Positions 47,953 through 63,084 of a stretch of 64,000 nt of DNA are shown one piece after another. The position numbers and the translations under genes are program-made. The notes beneath the pieces were generated by a model. That model worked only from the letters and a program-made list of their open reading frames with translations. It had not been told where the DNA came from and made no database searches. The first letter of the stretch is position 1, and every line of letters starts with the position of its first letter. Where the stretch lies: assembly GCA_963969595.1 (NCBI GenBank), contig OZ018415.1, forward strand, positions 3,348,001 through 3,412,000, written 5' to 3'. This DNA is from Neckera pumila (Eukaryota > Streptophyta > Bryopsida > Hypnales > Neckeraceae).

Positions 47953-48825
47953 CCCCTTGATGACAAGATCCATTGCCATGAGCCAAATGTAGCCTATTAG
48001 ATTGTATTCAAATATCAATTTTATATGTTTATTACTTGAAATTATGAATTGTATGCCAATGTCAATGTGAGAAATTTCAATTTATTTTGTGAAAAGTTAT
48101 AATTGGTATAATTTTTGTTCCAAAAATTGAAAATAAATAAAATAAAAAAATAAAAATAATCCAATTTTTTTGAATTTTTTTCAAAAGGTACAAGTAGCAA
48201 TAGAGATTAGTATGAAATTTTTCAATTGGTTATTTCAGTTTTTACATCCAAAATAGCACAATAAAGATTTTGAAGTCAAATTCATCCTTTTATTTAATTA
48301 TTTATAAAATTTTGATATTTTTTCTTTTACAATTTTTTTTTCTATTTAAATTATTTTTTTCTTCCAAAAAACGATAAAAAAATCAAATTATTATAATTAT
48401 CAAATTTTTTAAGTTAAAAGTGGAAATCAATTTATTTTAATTATATTATATATTACAAAAATGTGGAATTTTTATCATAAATGAAGGTGAGAATGAAAGA
48501 ATTAATTTTTTAATTGAAATTGAAAATTAAAATTAAAATTTAATTTTAATTTTAATTGAAAATTGAAAATGTATTTTGAAAGAAAAAATATGAATAAAAA
48601 CTGACACAACATACTATTTTATTTGGATTCTAATACATGGAGTTTGCAATTGTCGTAGTTCCTTCAATTTTTGAATTTTTTCAAAATTTCAAGATAAAGT
48701 AGAAAGAGATCTTGACAAGCTTTATTTTCTTAGTTCAAATCAAATACCAAAAATGGTTATATTAAAAGTTACAATCAAGGTTGACCAAGGTAGATCTACA
48801 TCTTAGATACTTGGACCTTTAGAGG
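47953..48825. mobile_element. TTAA-flanked element, copy 8 (873 bp, diverged)
   Basis: TTAA at 47949-47952 and 48826-48829. The left end CCCCTTGATGAC and right end GGACCTTTAGAGG retain the outer bases of the family ends. The very AT-rich interior is unlike the other sub-groups; copy 1 shares only ends and flanks. Confidence 0.55.
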
Positions 48826-48848
48826 TTAATTACTCAATTTTGGTATGG

Positions 48849-49185
48849 TTGCATTAGAGCAAAAATTCAACCCTCCGGAGGGCCGCTCCAAGTTGACATG
48901 CCAAGCTATTTCAAGCTTGGCCTGTCAACGTGGAAAAGTACCCCTGGTGAGCTGTCAGAGTGTATGACTGCTCGACGAGGCAATTAGATTTTGCAATTTT
49001 TTTATTTTAATTTTTAATAATAAATTATTATTCGTAAATTTGGATTCTTACGCCACTATCACTACAGTTTCAGCTGCGCAAAAATAGAAGAAAAGTATTT
49101 TTTCAGACCTAATAAACAAAATTTCAGGGTACTAAAGGAATCCGTGGAGCAGCCCTTCGAAGGGCTAATTTTTTCTCTGATGCAA
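48849..49185. mobile_element. MITE with long palindromic ends (337 bp)
   Basis: The left arm contains TTGCATTAGAGC, AAAAATT, CCCTCCGGAGGG and CGCTCCA. The right arm contains the inverted partners TGGAGCAG, CCCTTCGAAGGG, AATTTTTT and CTCTGATGCAA. The arms are about 43 bp with a few mismatches, and each has a small internal palindrome (CCTCCGGAGG and CCTTCGAAGG). No coding capacity. Confidence 0.7.
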
Positions 49186-51924
49186 GTATGAAGCGTGCAG
49201 TGAGTAATGTATAAACATCCCAATCACATGTCTTGTAATACACAAAATTTATTTCAAAATGTGCCATTGGATGCATACAAATTTTACATACTATAATGCC
49301 ACTAATTAGTATATTTATGCTTTATTCTATAAGACTACCGGTATTTATACTTCCATGTTTCCATAAAGAGCAATGTGTTATAATCAAGTACTAAAAATTG
49401 AGTTTTTCAAGAAAAAATAATAAATAATAAAAAGTTAATGGCCCAAACTTGAAGCGCAAAATTAAATCAACAAAAACTACTAAGAATTATAAAGGACATG
49501 ATGGCAAAAAGTATATTAAGAAATTTGTAATAAACATATATTTCTTCAAGTTCATAAAATAAATGTTTTTCAAAATCCCAAGTTTACAGGGCGGGCAATC
49601 TACTATATGTCCAAGCTTGTAGATGGGTAGATGAACCATTCAATGGGATAGTTCCATTCAAAATCTTCCATCTACATTTCTAAGAAAAAATTGTTAATAA
49701 CTTCAATGAATTAAGAAAAAATAAAAAAAACAAAACCAAAGGTAAAATCACTCCACCAGAAAACACAACAAGCTAGCTCGATGAATTGAATCAAATGTTC
49801 TAATTGTAAATAGTTGGACTGCAACAAAAGAGGCATTGAGATGATTCGCATTAGGTGTTTTTTTCATAGTAACCACCTAAAAGAGATCAACGAAAGTGAG
49901 ATGGAATTTGTTTCATAAATTATTCACAATTAATATAATTATGCGGTAGAATATGATTTTTAAAATTAAAGAAACATATAAAAAATACACACTTTTGGAA
50001 ACCAAATTGTAGAAGCTGTAGTCTTGATTGCTAATTATCAAATCTACCTTAAATTTTTAGTTAAACATAACTCATAGTTACCTTGATTAGTCCAAATGGA
50101 TATTATGAATCTATCCATAAAATAATTTCACCTTTGTTAATATTGAATTGTTTACAAATTTTGTTTTGCACGGATATTTAGATGGTCACCCAAAATCCAT
50201 TGGTTTATGACAATGATAATTTTTTTGCAATAAATCATCATCTGCTTCATCTATTTCCATATTGTTTGCAAATTTGGTTTGGTACAGCTAATAGAATATA
50301 TTATTCTACCTTCCAAGCACTATATAGGCAATAAAGGAAAATAGACTAATAAAATGAATATAATCAATAACTGCACATTTTAAAATTTCATATTCCTTGC
50401 ATATCTTTACTTTTATAATTTAAGATCTTTTTGTAATTCATTTTAGAAAACGTGCAACAAGATTTGAAGGTCTTTAACTCTAATTTTATTTTGAATTTGT
50501 TTGTATTTTTACATTTAATGCAAGGATAAAAGTGCATATAAATATCACTTTATTTAGTTAAAACTTCAACTTCAATGTCCTATACATGGAACACTTTTAA
50601 CTAGTACATGCACTATCTAGCACACTACCAATGCTCCTGTACATAGACAACATTTAAATATTAGAGTAAAATTTTTTGCCATGTATAGGAGCATTTCTAA
50701 TTACTCTATATGACTGTCTGTAGACAAGTCAATTTTTCAATTTCTGAGTCTAATTAGAGTCCTAGTGGGAATGTGGTCAAATTGTTAGCCTATTTCCACT
50801 AGAATAAGGCAATCAGATTTCTGAGTGTGTGGCTTGTGATTACTGCAATCAGGGACTTGAATGTGTGATGAGCAAATTGTTCTATGATTGAATATAATTT
50901 GAGTTCAGAATTCTAATTGACTGAGAAAAATTTCTACGGTTGTCGCTAATGACAGCGACATGTGCTAACTTGAGATGATAAATAATTGAGCGAGGATTTA
51001 CCTGAATCAAATTAACGTTGTAAGTCTAATTCGAAGAAACTGAATATAATTGGGGTTGATTTAATGTGAGAAGTGAGAAGTGAGAATGTTGGAATTCATT
51101 AATTGTTAATATGGCCAATGTATGGACGTGAGTTTGATTATACTAGGACAATCTGTTAGACATTTGAACAAGTAGTGTAATTGACTGATTGGCTTAGGAG
51201 CGTCTAAATGTTGTGTTTAGATTGTGTGATTGATCTGTGTACCTTGTGGTAGGAATGCTATTTGAGTACAATTGTAATTGAGCGATATTCTAGTTGGCCA
51301 TACTGAGAGATGTGAAGGTAATCAAGTTGCCTGAGAGTATTCCTTAACAGTTGCAAGCTTTACAGAATAATCCAGATTAGTTGTGATATTCCTTATTGTA
51401 GAGAAGTTGTGATTGGTTAAGTGTGATGTAACTGGCGTCTGTGTTTATTGATAATTGGGAATAATCAAGTTCGCGGTTTGCTAGCTTGTGTCTTTGAACT
51501 TTATTTGAACCGAACTAGAACACACAGCGAGATCCTTGTTAAGTCAACTATACTCAGCAGTGATTAGCGCAGCATCAAAAACCTCTGCACAAACCCTAAA
51601 CTGAAACACATCGTCACCATAATCATACTTGAGAAACATAAGACCGTACTGATTCTACACCCTACGTCATGTACGTACAAAAAGCACTTCGTATTCACCA
51701 TTGCGAGCTCAGCATCAAGAGAACCCCCAAATGTCACAAGCATAACATTAACAGAAAAAAACAGTCACAGCTACTCTCCAAATTCGCATGTCTGGAACAT
51801 TTGCCACACGCTTAATAGGAATGAGACACGCACAAGGTCTTTCGCGACCTTCAGCTTGAGGAACGCTAAGTGTGTAGAGGCAACGCGGATGCATGCCTAC
51901 GCCCTGCAACTAGCCGCAATTAAA
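49186..51924. other. Intergenic, no gene recognised
   Basis: AT-rich to about 50550. From about 50740 to 51924 the composition is more even (AATTGAGTG- and TTGTGATT-like words), as in an old transcribed or promoter region, but no exon chain was found on either strand. Confidence 0.5.
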
Positions 51925-52299
51925 ATCGACAAATGTTGCCAACCAATCATCCTTCATGTCCTCACAAGTAGGGGAGCCTGATCCAGTACTCACGTCTTTT
52001 GTACTCCGTATCACCGAGATAATCAATAAGCGGTATTCCTTACAGAATTGGAAAGCCCAAAACCTGAAACCCTAACCCTAAGTTCGGTACGTTAAGGACG
52101 CCAAAGCGACCTTATGGACACATTCATGACATACGAAGAAAGATAAGAACTCAAAACATAAATTTACAGAAACCATTACTCTGACAAGGGACTTTTAACG
52201 GCAACAAAACAAGAGCTACAATCAGTGAGAACCTCTTTGAAGCTGTGAACCTCTTAATAAAAGGATTCCGAATACAAAAAAAAACATCGACTACATAGC

Positions 52300-53617
<1,318 letters not shown>

Positions 53618-53736
53618 GGTGACAGCAGAGATGAGAGCGTCGTCGTCTCGTGCTGGAGCAGCTGCACAAGCGCAGGGGCGAGACGCGAAAGAGAGTGATC
53701 GAGGAGTTCTCCCTGGCGTCTTGGCCATCTGGACCC

Positions 53737-53745
53737 AAACCCTAA
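53737..53745. promoter_or_regulatory. Telo box upstream of RPS5 copy A
   Basis: AAACCCTAA on the plus strand, 120 bp upstream of the RPS5 ATG, in the leader or core promoter. In copy B the same place reads AAGCCCTAA, a one-base loss of the motif. Confidence 0.6.
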
Positions 53746-53825
53746 TTTTTCCACGGGCAGCAGGGTTTCTTTTTCAGGTTCGGTAATCGACGGTTATTAT
53801 CCTTGACCAGGGATCCAACGGTTGA

Positions 53826-56800
53826 ACGTCTCGTACAGAGCTTGTGTACTGGTTTTCATACCGTATTTTGTATCGCATACGATGTTCGAAGGCAACTAAC
53901 GGAATTTCTGTACACAGAGTTTCATCCACGCATGTATTCATTCATCCACGTATGAACTGTTTGGTAATGTGCATTCATCCTTCAACCCTGAAACAACATT
54001 GATGACGTTTTGTGCCGTGTGACATTAATGCACTAATTTTTTTTTTAAATATTTGGATTTGCACTATTGAATGAATGGATTTGGATGTTTTTTTGGACAA
54101 AATTGGGGTCAAAAGTAGGACAATGGAATTGGGTAGTCAACAAAATTGGATTGCTCTACCTTAATTGTAGAGTGAATCAAAGTTCCCTTTCTAAAGTCCA
54201 TATTTGTCAACATAAATAAGTGCTTTAGAATTTGTTATGAGTTTAAAAAAATTGATTTAAGTCATTTAGGATTTGATCTATAAAAGATCTTGTCCATTGA
54301 TGTTAATTGGCATGCGAAGCATTCAATCTTGCAATTCAAGATCAAATTGAAGATTGATTGTTTTGCATCCAGTTAATGTCACATGGAAGGTAGAGAATCA
54401 AATCGGGTACGCATTCTCCTGTGGCACGAATCCTACATGCCTTCTCTTAGGCCACGAAAGGCCTTGATGTCTATGTTGCAACTTTGGGCGTATAAAAGCA
54501 TGTGAATAGTTAAAAAAGTGTGAATAGACAACTTGATAGATAAAGAGTACAGATAGAGGATCATAGGATCATAAAAAACTTAAAAGATCAAAATAAAGGG
54601 TGTGATCTTTTGAACTTTTTCAAATCAATATCCCTCTTTGAGGCTCTTTAAATTCTAAAGAACATTATGGTAATGCAACTCTCTTTCTATATACAAATTT
54701 TGTATAACCGTTAGTGATTGTCACTATTTGTAGTTTTAAAATAATAATAATTACAACTAGACTATACATTCTTTATTCGCATGTATATACTGAAATATGA
54801 TTCATGTACAAGATCATAAATGTTTCAATTTCAAATATTAACAGTGATTTGATAAATGATCCTAAGATCCACATTTTGACTAAATTGCAAATCTAGAGTT
54901 GGTATCTATTGGGTTACTTATTTTTTAACTTCTTAAAAAGATACAATCTACACAAGTGCTTACAACATAAAATTATATAATACATTGTAGTGTGTAAGCT
55001 AGAATTTTAAATACAAAAGGTTGAATTGCCTAGAACTAAACAAATTATCTCACACCATGCTTGAATATTAGCAAGGTTTTGATTTTTTTAGTCGTAGATA
55101 AATAACAAGCAATTAATCCCTAAAGTCTAAAGAGTCCCTTTGAGGAATTCTTGAAGGTTTGAGCAGATTCCTATGATCACATGTTTTGTTATGGTTTTGT
55201 AATAAAAAAAATTCAAAATCGTAAAATTGAATGACTTTATCGGATTACTTTTTTTATACTTCAATTAGTTCCTATGAGAAAAAACTATGTCATCCAAATA
55301 AAAAAATAGGCAAAATTGAAAAACAATAAAATACAAAATTTTGAAATAATTATTTTAAAATGAATTTCATATATTTTTGTCTATGTAAAAATATTTGATT
55401 TATTCCATTTAGATAAGTCAGATGTGAAAGTTATAGGACATTTTAAGTTTCATGGGAAATATTAGCAAGTTCTTGAGAGAATCATATATTGGATTCATTT
55501 CTTAAGTAGGCAAGGTGCAAAAATGTGTTGAACATTGTATTTTTATTATTGATTTGAATGAAATTTTACAAATGGTAATTTGATTTTAATCTCAAAAGGA
55601 CAACAAGCTCCCATGAAGCTTTTTGAAGGCTCAAATAAATTCATACTAAGTCATTTTAACAGATGAAAGTGAAAATTTTATGAAATTAGAGATTAGATTT
55701 TATAAGAGTTGATTTAAAAAAAATGGCTTAAAAAAAGAAGAAAAGGTTATAAAGAAGTAGGAGAAAAAAATGGGATTTATGATGAGATTATGATTGCGGT
55801 GCTTGAAGATGGGACCACTGAAATCGTGGATATCAAGGTGAGTATTTGAATTCTTTTTACCCATTTGATTTATTTTTGCTTAAAACATTGAATTAGAATT
55901 AAAACAGTAGAATTATAAGTTAGATTAACACCTTTAGAAAGTCTAGGAACCAAAACTTTGAATTTGGAAATACTTAGAAAATTATAGTAGCTTTCAAAAG
56001 AAATATTAAACATAAAAAATAGATAAAAATTCTAGAAGTTATGCTTGGACAAAAATAATTAAAGAATTGGATGAAAGTTAGAAAGACCATAAAAAAGAAT
56101 AAAAAAAGAATCTTAGAATATAGATTAGATAGAAGTCAAAAGTAAAAATAGAAGTTAATTTGGAAAGTAGTCAATAGAAAATCTCGTAGAATGAAATTTG
56201 ATGCCACGCGTACAAGAACTTTCCTATGAGTGCATATCAGAAACAACACAGAAACAACACAATTTCCTTGCGTTCCAAAAACAGTCTGCCAATCGCAAGT
56301 TCTATTACGTATGCTCATCATACTTGTCAAAAGCAAGCTCCGACTTACACATCTAATTGATCCCGTGTAATTGATTGTAACAAATTCTTCTAACAACAAA
56401 TTCCCCTCCGAACACACCTCTATTTCAAGCACTCTTCACAACTTGTCTACTAATTGCAAGCTCAACACTGCGCTCTTCACAAATAGTCAATCAATTGCAA
56501 GCTCCAAACTTGCAACTATTCAAGTTATTCCGTATAATTGTAATAGAGTGCCATCCAAACAAACACACGTCTATTTCAAGCGCTCTTCACAACTTTCCAA
56601 ATGCAAGCTCTACACTACACTCTTTCCAAATTGTCTATGAACCAAAAAACTCTATCCGCACCTATTTGTTTCCATGTTATCTTCAAAAACAACACACCTT
56701 AAGTTATTTGGTATTTTATAGCCAATTTCAATTTATTTCTTGCAAAAATTTACTGATATTTGTTTCAAGGAGTTTAGCTTCTGTAAAAAGGCAGTCAACC

Positions 56801-57224
56801 TCTTAAATGGTTGCTTTAAGAGCATACTTTCTTAAATTCTTCACAAATATGCTTTTGAAACACTCTTGGCTTGCAACATAATTATTTTAAAAAGCAAAAT
56901 ATTGAAAAATAGTTTTAAAAGAACATTTTTCCCAAATACTTTAGTTCTTTATTGGATATTTAGGTTTTCTTTTAAGGTTAAATGGGACTCTAAGTTTCAT
57001 TAACTATAAAATGGAGAGTGTTTTTTATATATAGGTACTTGAGATGAGGAATCTTGAATAAATAAAAATTCATGAATTTTCATGAATTTACACTAGAATT
57101 TGAGCTAATGGTTCTAAAATTGCAATAAAATTGCCATTTCTAATACATTGAATGAAAATTGAGGAAAAAAAAGAAGACTCACTATCAACTACACATTATT
57201 TGTCTATACTACTATGAGGACTAG
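53826..57224. other. Intergenic between RPS5 copies, no gene recognised
   Basis: AT-rich. TTAA followed by TCCCTAAAGTC at 55113-55127 looks like the left end of a TTAA-type element, but no matching right end was found. The interval 56380-56640 contains three diverged repeats of about 100 bp with words such as CACACCTCTATTTCAAGC, CTCTTCACAACTT and AATTGCAAGCTC. Confidence 0.5.
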
Positions 57225-57740
57225 TGTACCCTATATTGTTGCCACAAATAAAATAAAAATAATTTTTTGATTTGAATATAACTCCAAAATTTGTAACATT
57301 CACACTAGAAGGATTGCAAGGGCTTTGTTGTCATGCAAGAGGTTGCATTTGTGCTTTATATACAAAATAATTTAAGGGCTTTGTTTTGTGGCGTTTGGAC
57401 ATGTGATATGAAAGTTATTTTTTTTTCAAAATAAAAGATGATAATTCAAAAATCCATAACAATCTCATTGTAGGTCTGAATACCATGAAACAAAGTCCAT
57501 GCATCCCTCCTCATGGAGAGCTTTCCAACGTTACTAAGAGCATTGTTGGAAGACTTACGGTTATTTAATTCTCAACATATCAAATAAACAAACAAACATA
57601 TATTTTAAGGTATAGACTAGTGTGCCCTATGCTATTGCCACAATTTAAGTGAATGCTTTTGAAGGGCTTTGTTGCGATGTGAGAAGTTGCATCCTTCAAA
57701 CAAATAGAAAGCTTTATGCATGAAGGAGTGTGTAGTCGAT
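57225..57740. repeat. Dispersed repeat R2, copy 2 and partial copy 3
   Basis: 57225-57620 matches 47485-47935. A shorter unit from about 57622 repeats the GGGCTTTGTTG and GTTGCATCCTT segments, so R2 is partly tandem here. Confidence 0.65.
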
Positions 57741-59211
57741 TTATCCTCTTTTACAATAACGCAAATACAACCAGGTTCTAGTATTTTTGTTGTAGTTGAA
57801 TACCTATTGAATGTCTAACGTGTTTTTAGTTTCACCTTCCAAGCATGGATCTTCTTTGTTTGTTCCTACTTCCAGTTTACAAAACTGCAAATGCTAACAA
57901 AATCAACAATAAACTAGTTATTATAGATGGTTTTGGCTACAACAACCAAAACTTAAGACCAATAGGGGTTAGTCAAAGAAAAAGGTTAAATGTCCAAAGT
58001 TGTGGTTTTTTTTGTGAACTTTCCAAAATGATAAAAATCACTGGATTTGGACTAATTCATTTAAAAGTTATGAAATTTTAGGCTATAAACTAAACTATTA
58101 AACAAAATTTTCATCTTGTTGATTTTTCTAATTCTAACCATTGAAATTGACTTTAGATTTGTAGATTAATTTCTATTCTAAGTCTTCATTCTAAATTCTA
58201 GGTTTGACTTGGTTTGGTCAACATTTGTTGACTTTCTGGTGTGCCTCTATATCCTCCACCTATCTAATTCATCAATAACTACTGATGAAACACTGTTGGG
58301 GTGTGGAATATACCACACCATCACTGTAGAGCTACTGAATGTTATGCAAAGGGGCGTGAGTTTTTTTATTTTCGGCACTCCTACAATGCAAATACAAAAC
58401 ATTAAAAATTAAAAAATTTGGAATTTAAAAAGAAAAAAATAGTCAATCTGATGTGGTGCCGACATGGCAGCAGTATAGCCACAAAAATTAAAAAATTCTA
58501 TAATTGCACCATGGGATGCAAAATTTCAGGCTATATTTGGGTTGTTTGGATGCATAAAAATGTACATTTAGAGGAAAAACCAGCTTAAAAAAGCTAGCAC
58601 AAAATCTTTAAGGTAAATAGTGAATTGGCATGCTTCATCAAAATTCCAATTAAAAGTAATTTTTTTATATTATAAATATATATATATATATATATATATA
58701 CATATTTATTTACTTTCATTGTATTTGTACATCCACCAAAACCTTAATGGTCCTCTATAGGGTCCAAATTTCTTGTAATTGTATCGCCTGATAGTCAAAC
58801 TTCATCCATTTTCTTTAGGAAAATTACAAGTCTAAACTTCAAACTTTTTAAAAGGATAATTTTAGGGACTTTAACTTAAAAAAAATTTAACTAGAATATA
58901 GCAAGTAGAAGTAGAAGGCTAAAGAAATAATAAATCGATAGGAAATTAAAAGAATAAATTAGGATTAGAACCATTAGAATACATTTTAGGGTTTTCAAAA
59001 GTCGTTTAACCTTAGAAAATATATTAATATTGAAGAAGTTAGAGTAGGATGCAGTTTTGACTTAATTTGGAATAAATTTGGATGCACTGTAGAACCAAGG
59101 CAACATCAACACAAGCTACTGAATGTTATGTGCAGGGTTCAAGGATGCCAAATATCAAAAACTCACAACCCTTTGTATGGTTTGGAATTCTTGTAATGTG
59201 GGAAGGAACTA
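57741..59211. other. Intergenic, no gene recognised
   Basis: AT-rich, including a (TA)n run at 58675-58700. The short plus-strand frames at 57845-58081 and 58209-58412 have no recognisable motif. Confidence 0.5.
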
Positions 59212-59640
59212 GAAGGAATAGCACTAAGATAGAGCCACCTTTAACTGACCAAATACGGAATTTCAACATGATCTAGAGTAGTGAAGGCAAAACAAATATT
59301 TTTCAGAGGTACATCGAGAGAAATGACAAGGATTGCAAAATTTTTTGGTAATTTTATTGCTTGAACTGAAATACCTGTAAAGTTTGGGAGACAAAAAGTA
59401 CTCTAGACCCATGGCCAACCTTTAGATTCTTCCAATTCCAATCATTCAATAACTTTTCGACTGATGATTATTTTCTACTTTCTTTCTCAAAACTTGGGAC
59501 ATGTGTCATGTATTTATTAATTCTAACCTTAAAAACGAAAAAAAAATACATTCTAAGCTTGGTAAAAAATACGTGCATCTATAAGTCGGGAATGGGTCAC
59601 TGCTTGAGAGAATGGGTGGCTCTACCTTATATGTTGAACT
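59212..59640. repeat. Dispersed repeat R1, copy 2
   Basis: Same orientation and order as 22872-23280, including AACATGATCTAGAGTAGTGA, AAACAAATATTTTTCAGAGG and CTTCCAATTCCAATCATTCA. It ends shortly before the duplicated RPS5 block. Confidence 0.7.
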
Positions 59641-59805
59641 GACAATAATTTCGAATTTTTGGAGCTCGAGAAACTTGACATTGATTCGCGGTGGTGATGT
59701 GTTCTATTGTTCCGTATAGTAGGACTTTGTATTGAGATATAGCACGACAATGTGCATGCACAAATGTTGTGTTGCGGTAACCATGTTGAGAGTGGACTGA
59801 AGAGA

Positions 59806-61785
<1,980 letters not shown>

Positions 61786-62158
61786 CAGTGATTGGAACCG
61801 AGTCTCACGATGTGGGAACGCTGACCTTCAGTTGTCGATGACCATCGTGGGCCGTCAGATCTTGGAGGAGAATGGGAACGCAGGTAAGGGAACTTGGGGA
61901 TCGGAGTTGCGTTGGGTTGGGTCAGGCAGCTGCGGGCAGCATTTTTGTGCAGAAAAAAAACTTTTTTTTAATTTTATTTTTTGTGTGCAAATATCGACGA
62001 ACGGATGAAAAGTTTGAACGGAAATTCATCCATTCGTTCAAGGTGAGTGTTTCATCCAGGTCGCCCATCGTTCCGAAACGAGGCCTTCAGTTCTGAGTTT
62101 CTGCAGTTCCTTTAACGTTTTCGGCTGATTTCGGTTTAGGGTTTAGGACTTGATCGGC

Positions 62159-63084
62159 ATGGGTGCGTCGGCGACGTTGCGAAGGATGTTGGCGCAGGAT
62201 CCCGTATTGACTGCCTGTGGTGTGCTCTCGGCCATTGGTAATGATCCTTGTTCCACCTTTTCTTGTTCTGAATCGCGAACAGTCTTTTTGCGAGCAGAAA
62301 TTCGAATTCGGAATTTGTGGAAAATATTCATCGGAAAATATTAGGAGTGTTTGAAAGAATTAAATGTCGAGGATTTAGGTCTGAAATTTGGTTTGTATGG
62401 ACGATGAAGATTGACGAGTTTTTGTTTGTTTGTTTGTTTGTTTGTTTGTTTTATTTTGTTCCCGGCAAGTAGTTTGAATTTTTCCTGGCGAAGAAGTGCG
62501 ATTTAGAGCTAGATTTAGTAACAGATCCTGATTATGAAACAAGACAAGAACTGGTATTAGGAATTAGAGGGGGAGCATGCTTTTGAGCTTCGGTTTGTGC
62601 AACTAGGTTTAGCTAAGTAGAAACTTCAGGTGGAGATGAGGGCGTTTTCGTTGCTGAATGTCTAATTCAAGTGCTGTGATACTCTGGTGTGCAGGGCTCG
62701 GGGCACCATTGATTGTTCCTCCCATTAGGAATGCTATGAATCGGCCTGAAGTTGTTCCACCGCCCAAATTAGCTGATGTACGTGAATCTGTGCAAGTTTC
62801 TCCTTACATAAAGCTGCAACCTCTCTTCTTTCCAAATTTTATAACTAAGCGTGGCAACAGGTTTCATGGACTTCTCATTATTCATCGTCTTCTTGGCTAA
62901 CTAATTAATTTGTATTGCCGAACACAATCATCAGAGTTCATAATTATTCAAAAGTGTTACTGCTTACAAACCCTGCACATCAGTGGTATGATCTAGTTTG
63001 GAATACCTCCAAGGCGTTCACATTCTCATCCTGTGCCGTATGTGCCAGGTTGTTGAGGGCATGACTGGCAAGCCGAGGGCTTGA
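62159..63084 (+). CDS. Small single-span membrane protein (65 aa), three exons, possibly mitochondrial
   Basis: Predicted exons are 62159-62237, 62695-62777 and 63049-63084, with GT-AG introns and one frame. The product is 65 residues; the last exon encodes only VVEGMTGKPRA. The sequence begins MGASATLRRMLAQDP, has a hydrophobic span at about 15-36 (VLTACGVLSAIGLGAPLIVP), then PPIRNAMNRPEVVPPPKLAD. The basic, amphipathic start and single span resemble small accessory proteins of the plant mitochondrial inner membrane, including minor complex I-associated subunits. I recognise a plant-conserved type but cannot name it with certainty. The chain of three consistent splice joins and the proline-rich, non-random product support a real gene. 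A double telo box lies just before the ATG. Confidence 0.75.
62421..62450. repeat. (TTTG)n microsatellite
   Basis: About seven TTTG units inside intron 1 of the 65-aa protein gene. Confidence 0.9.
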
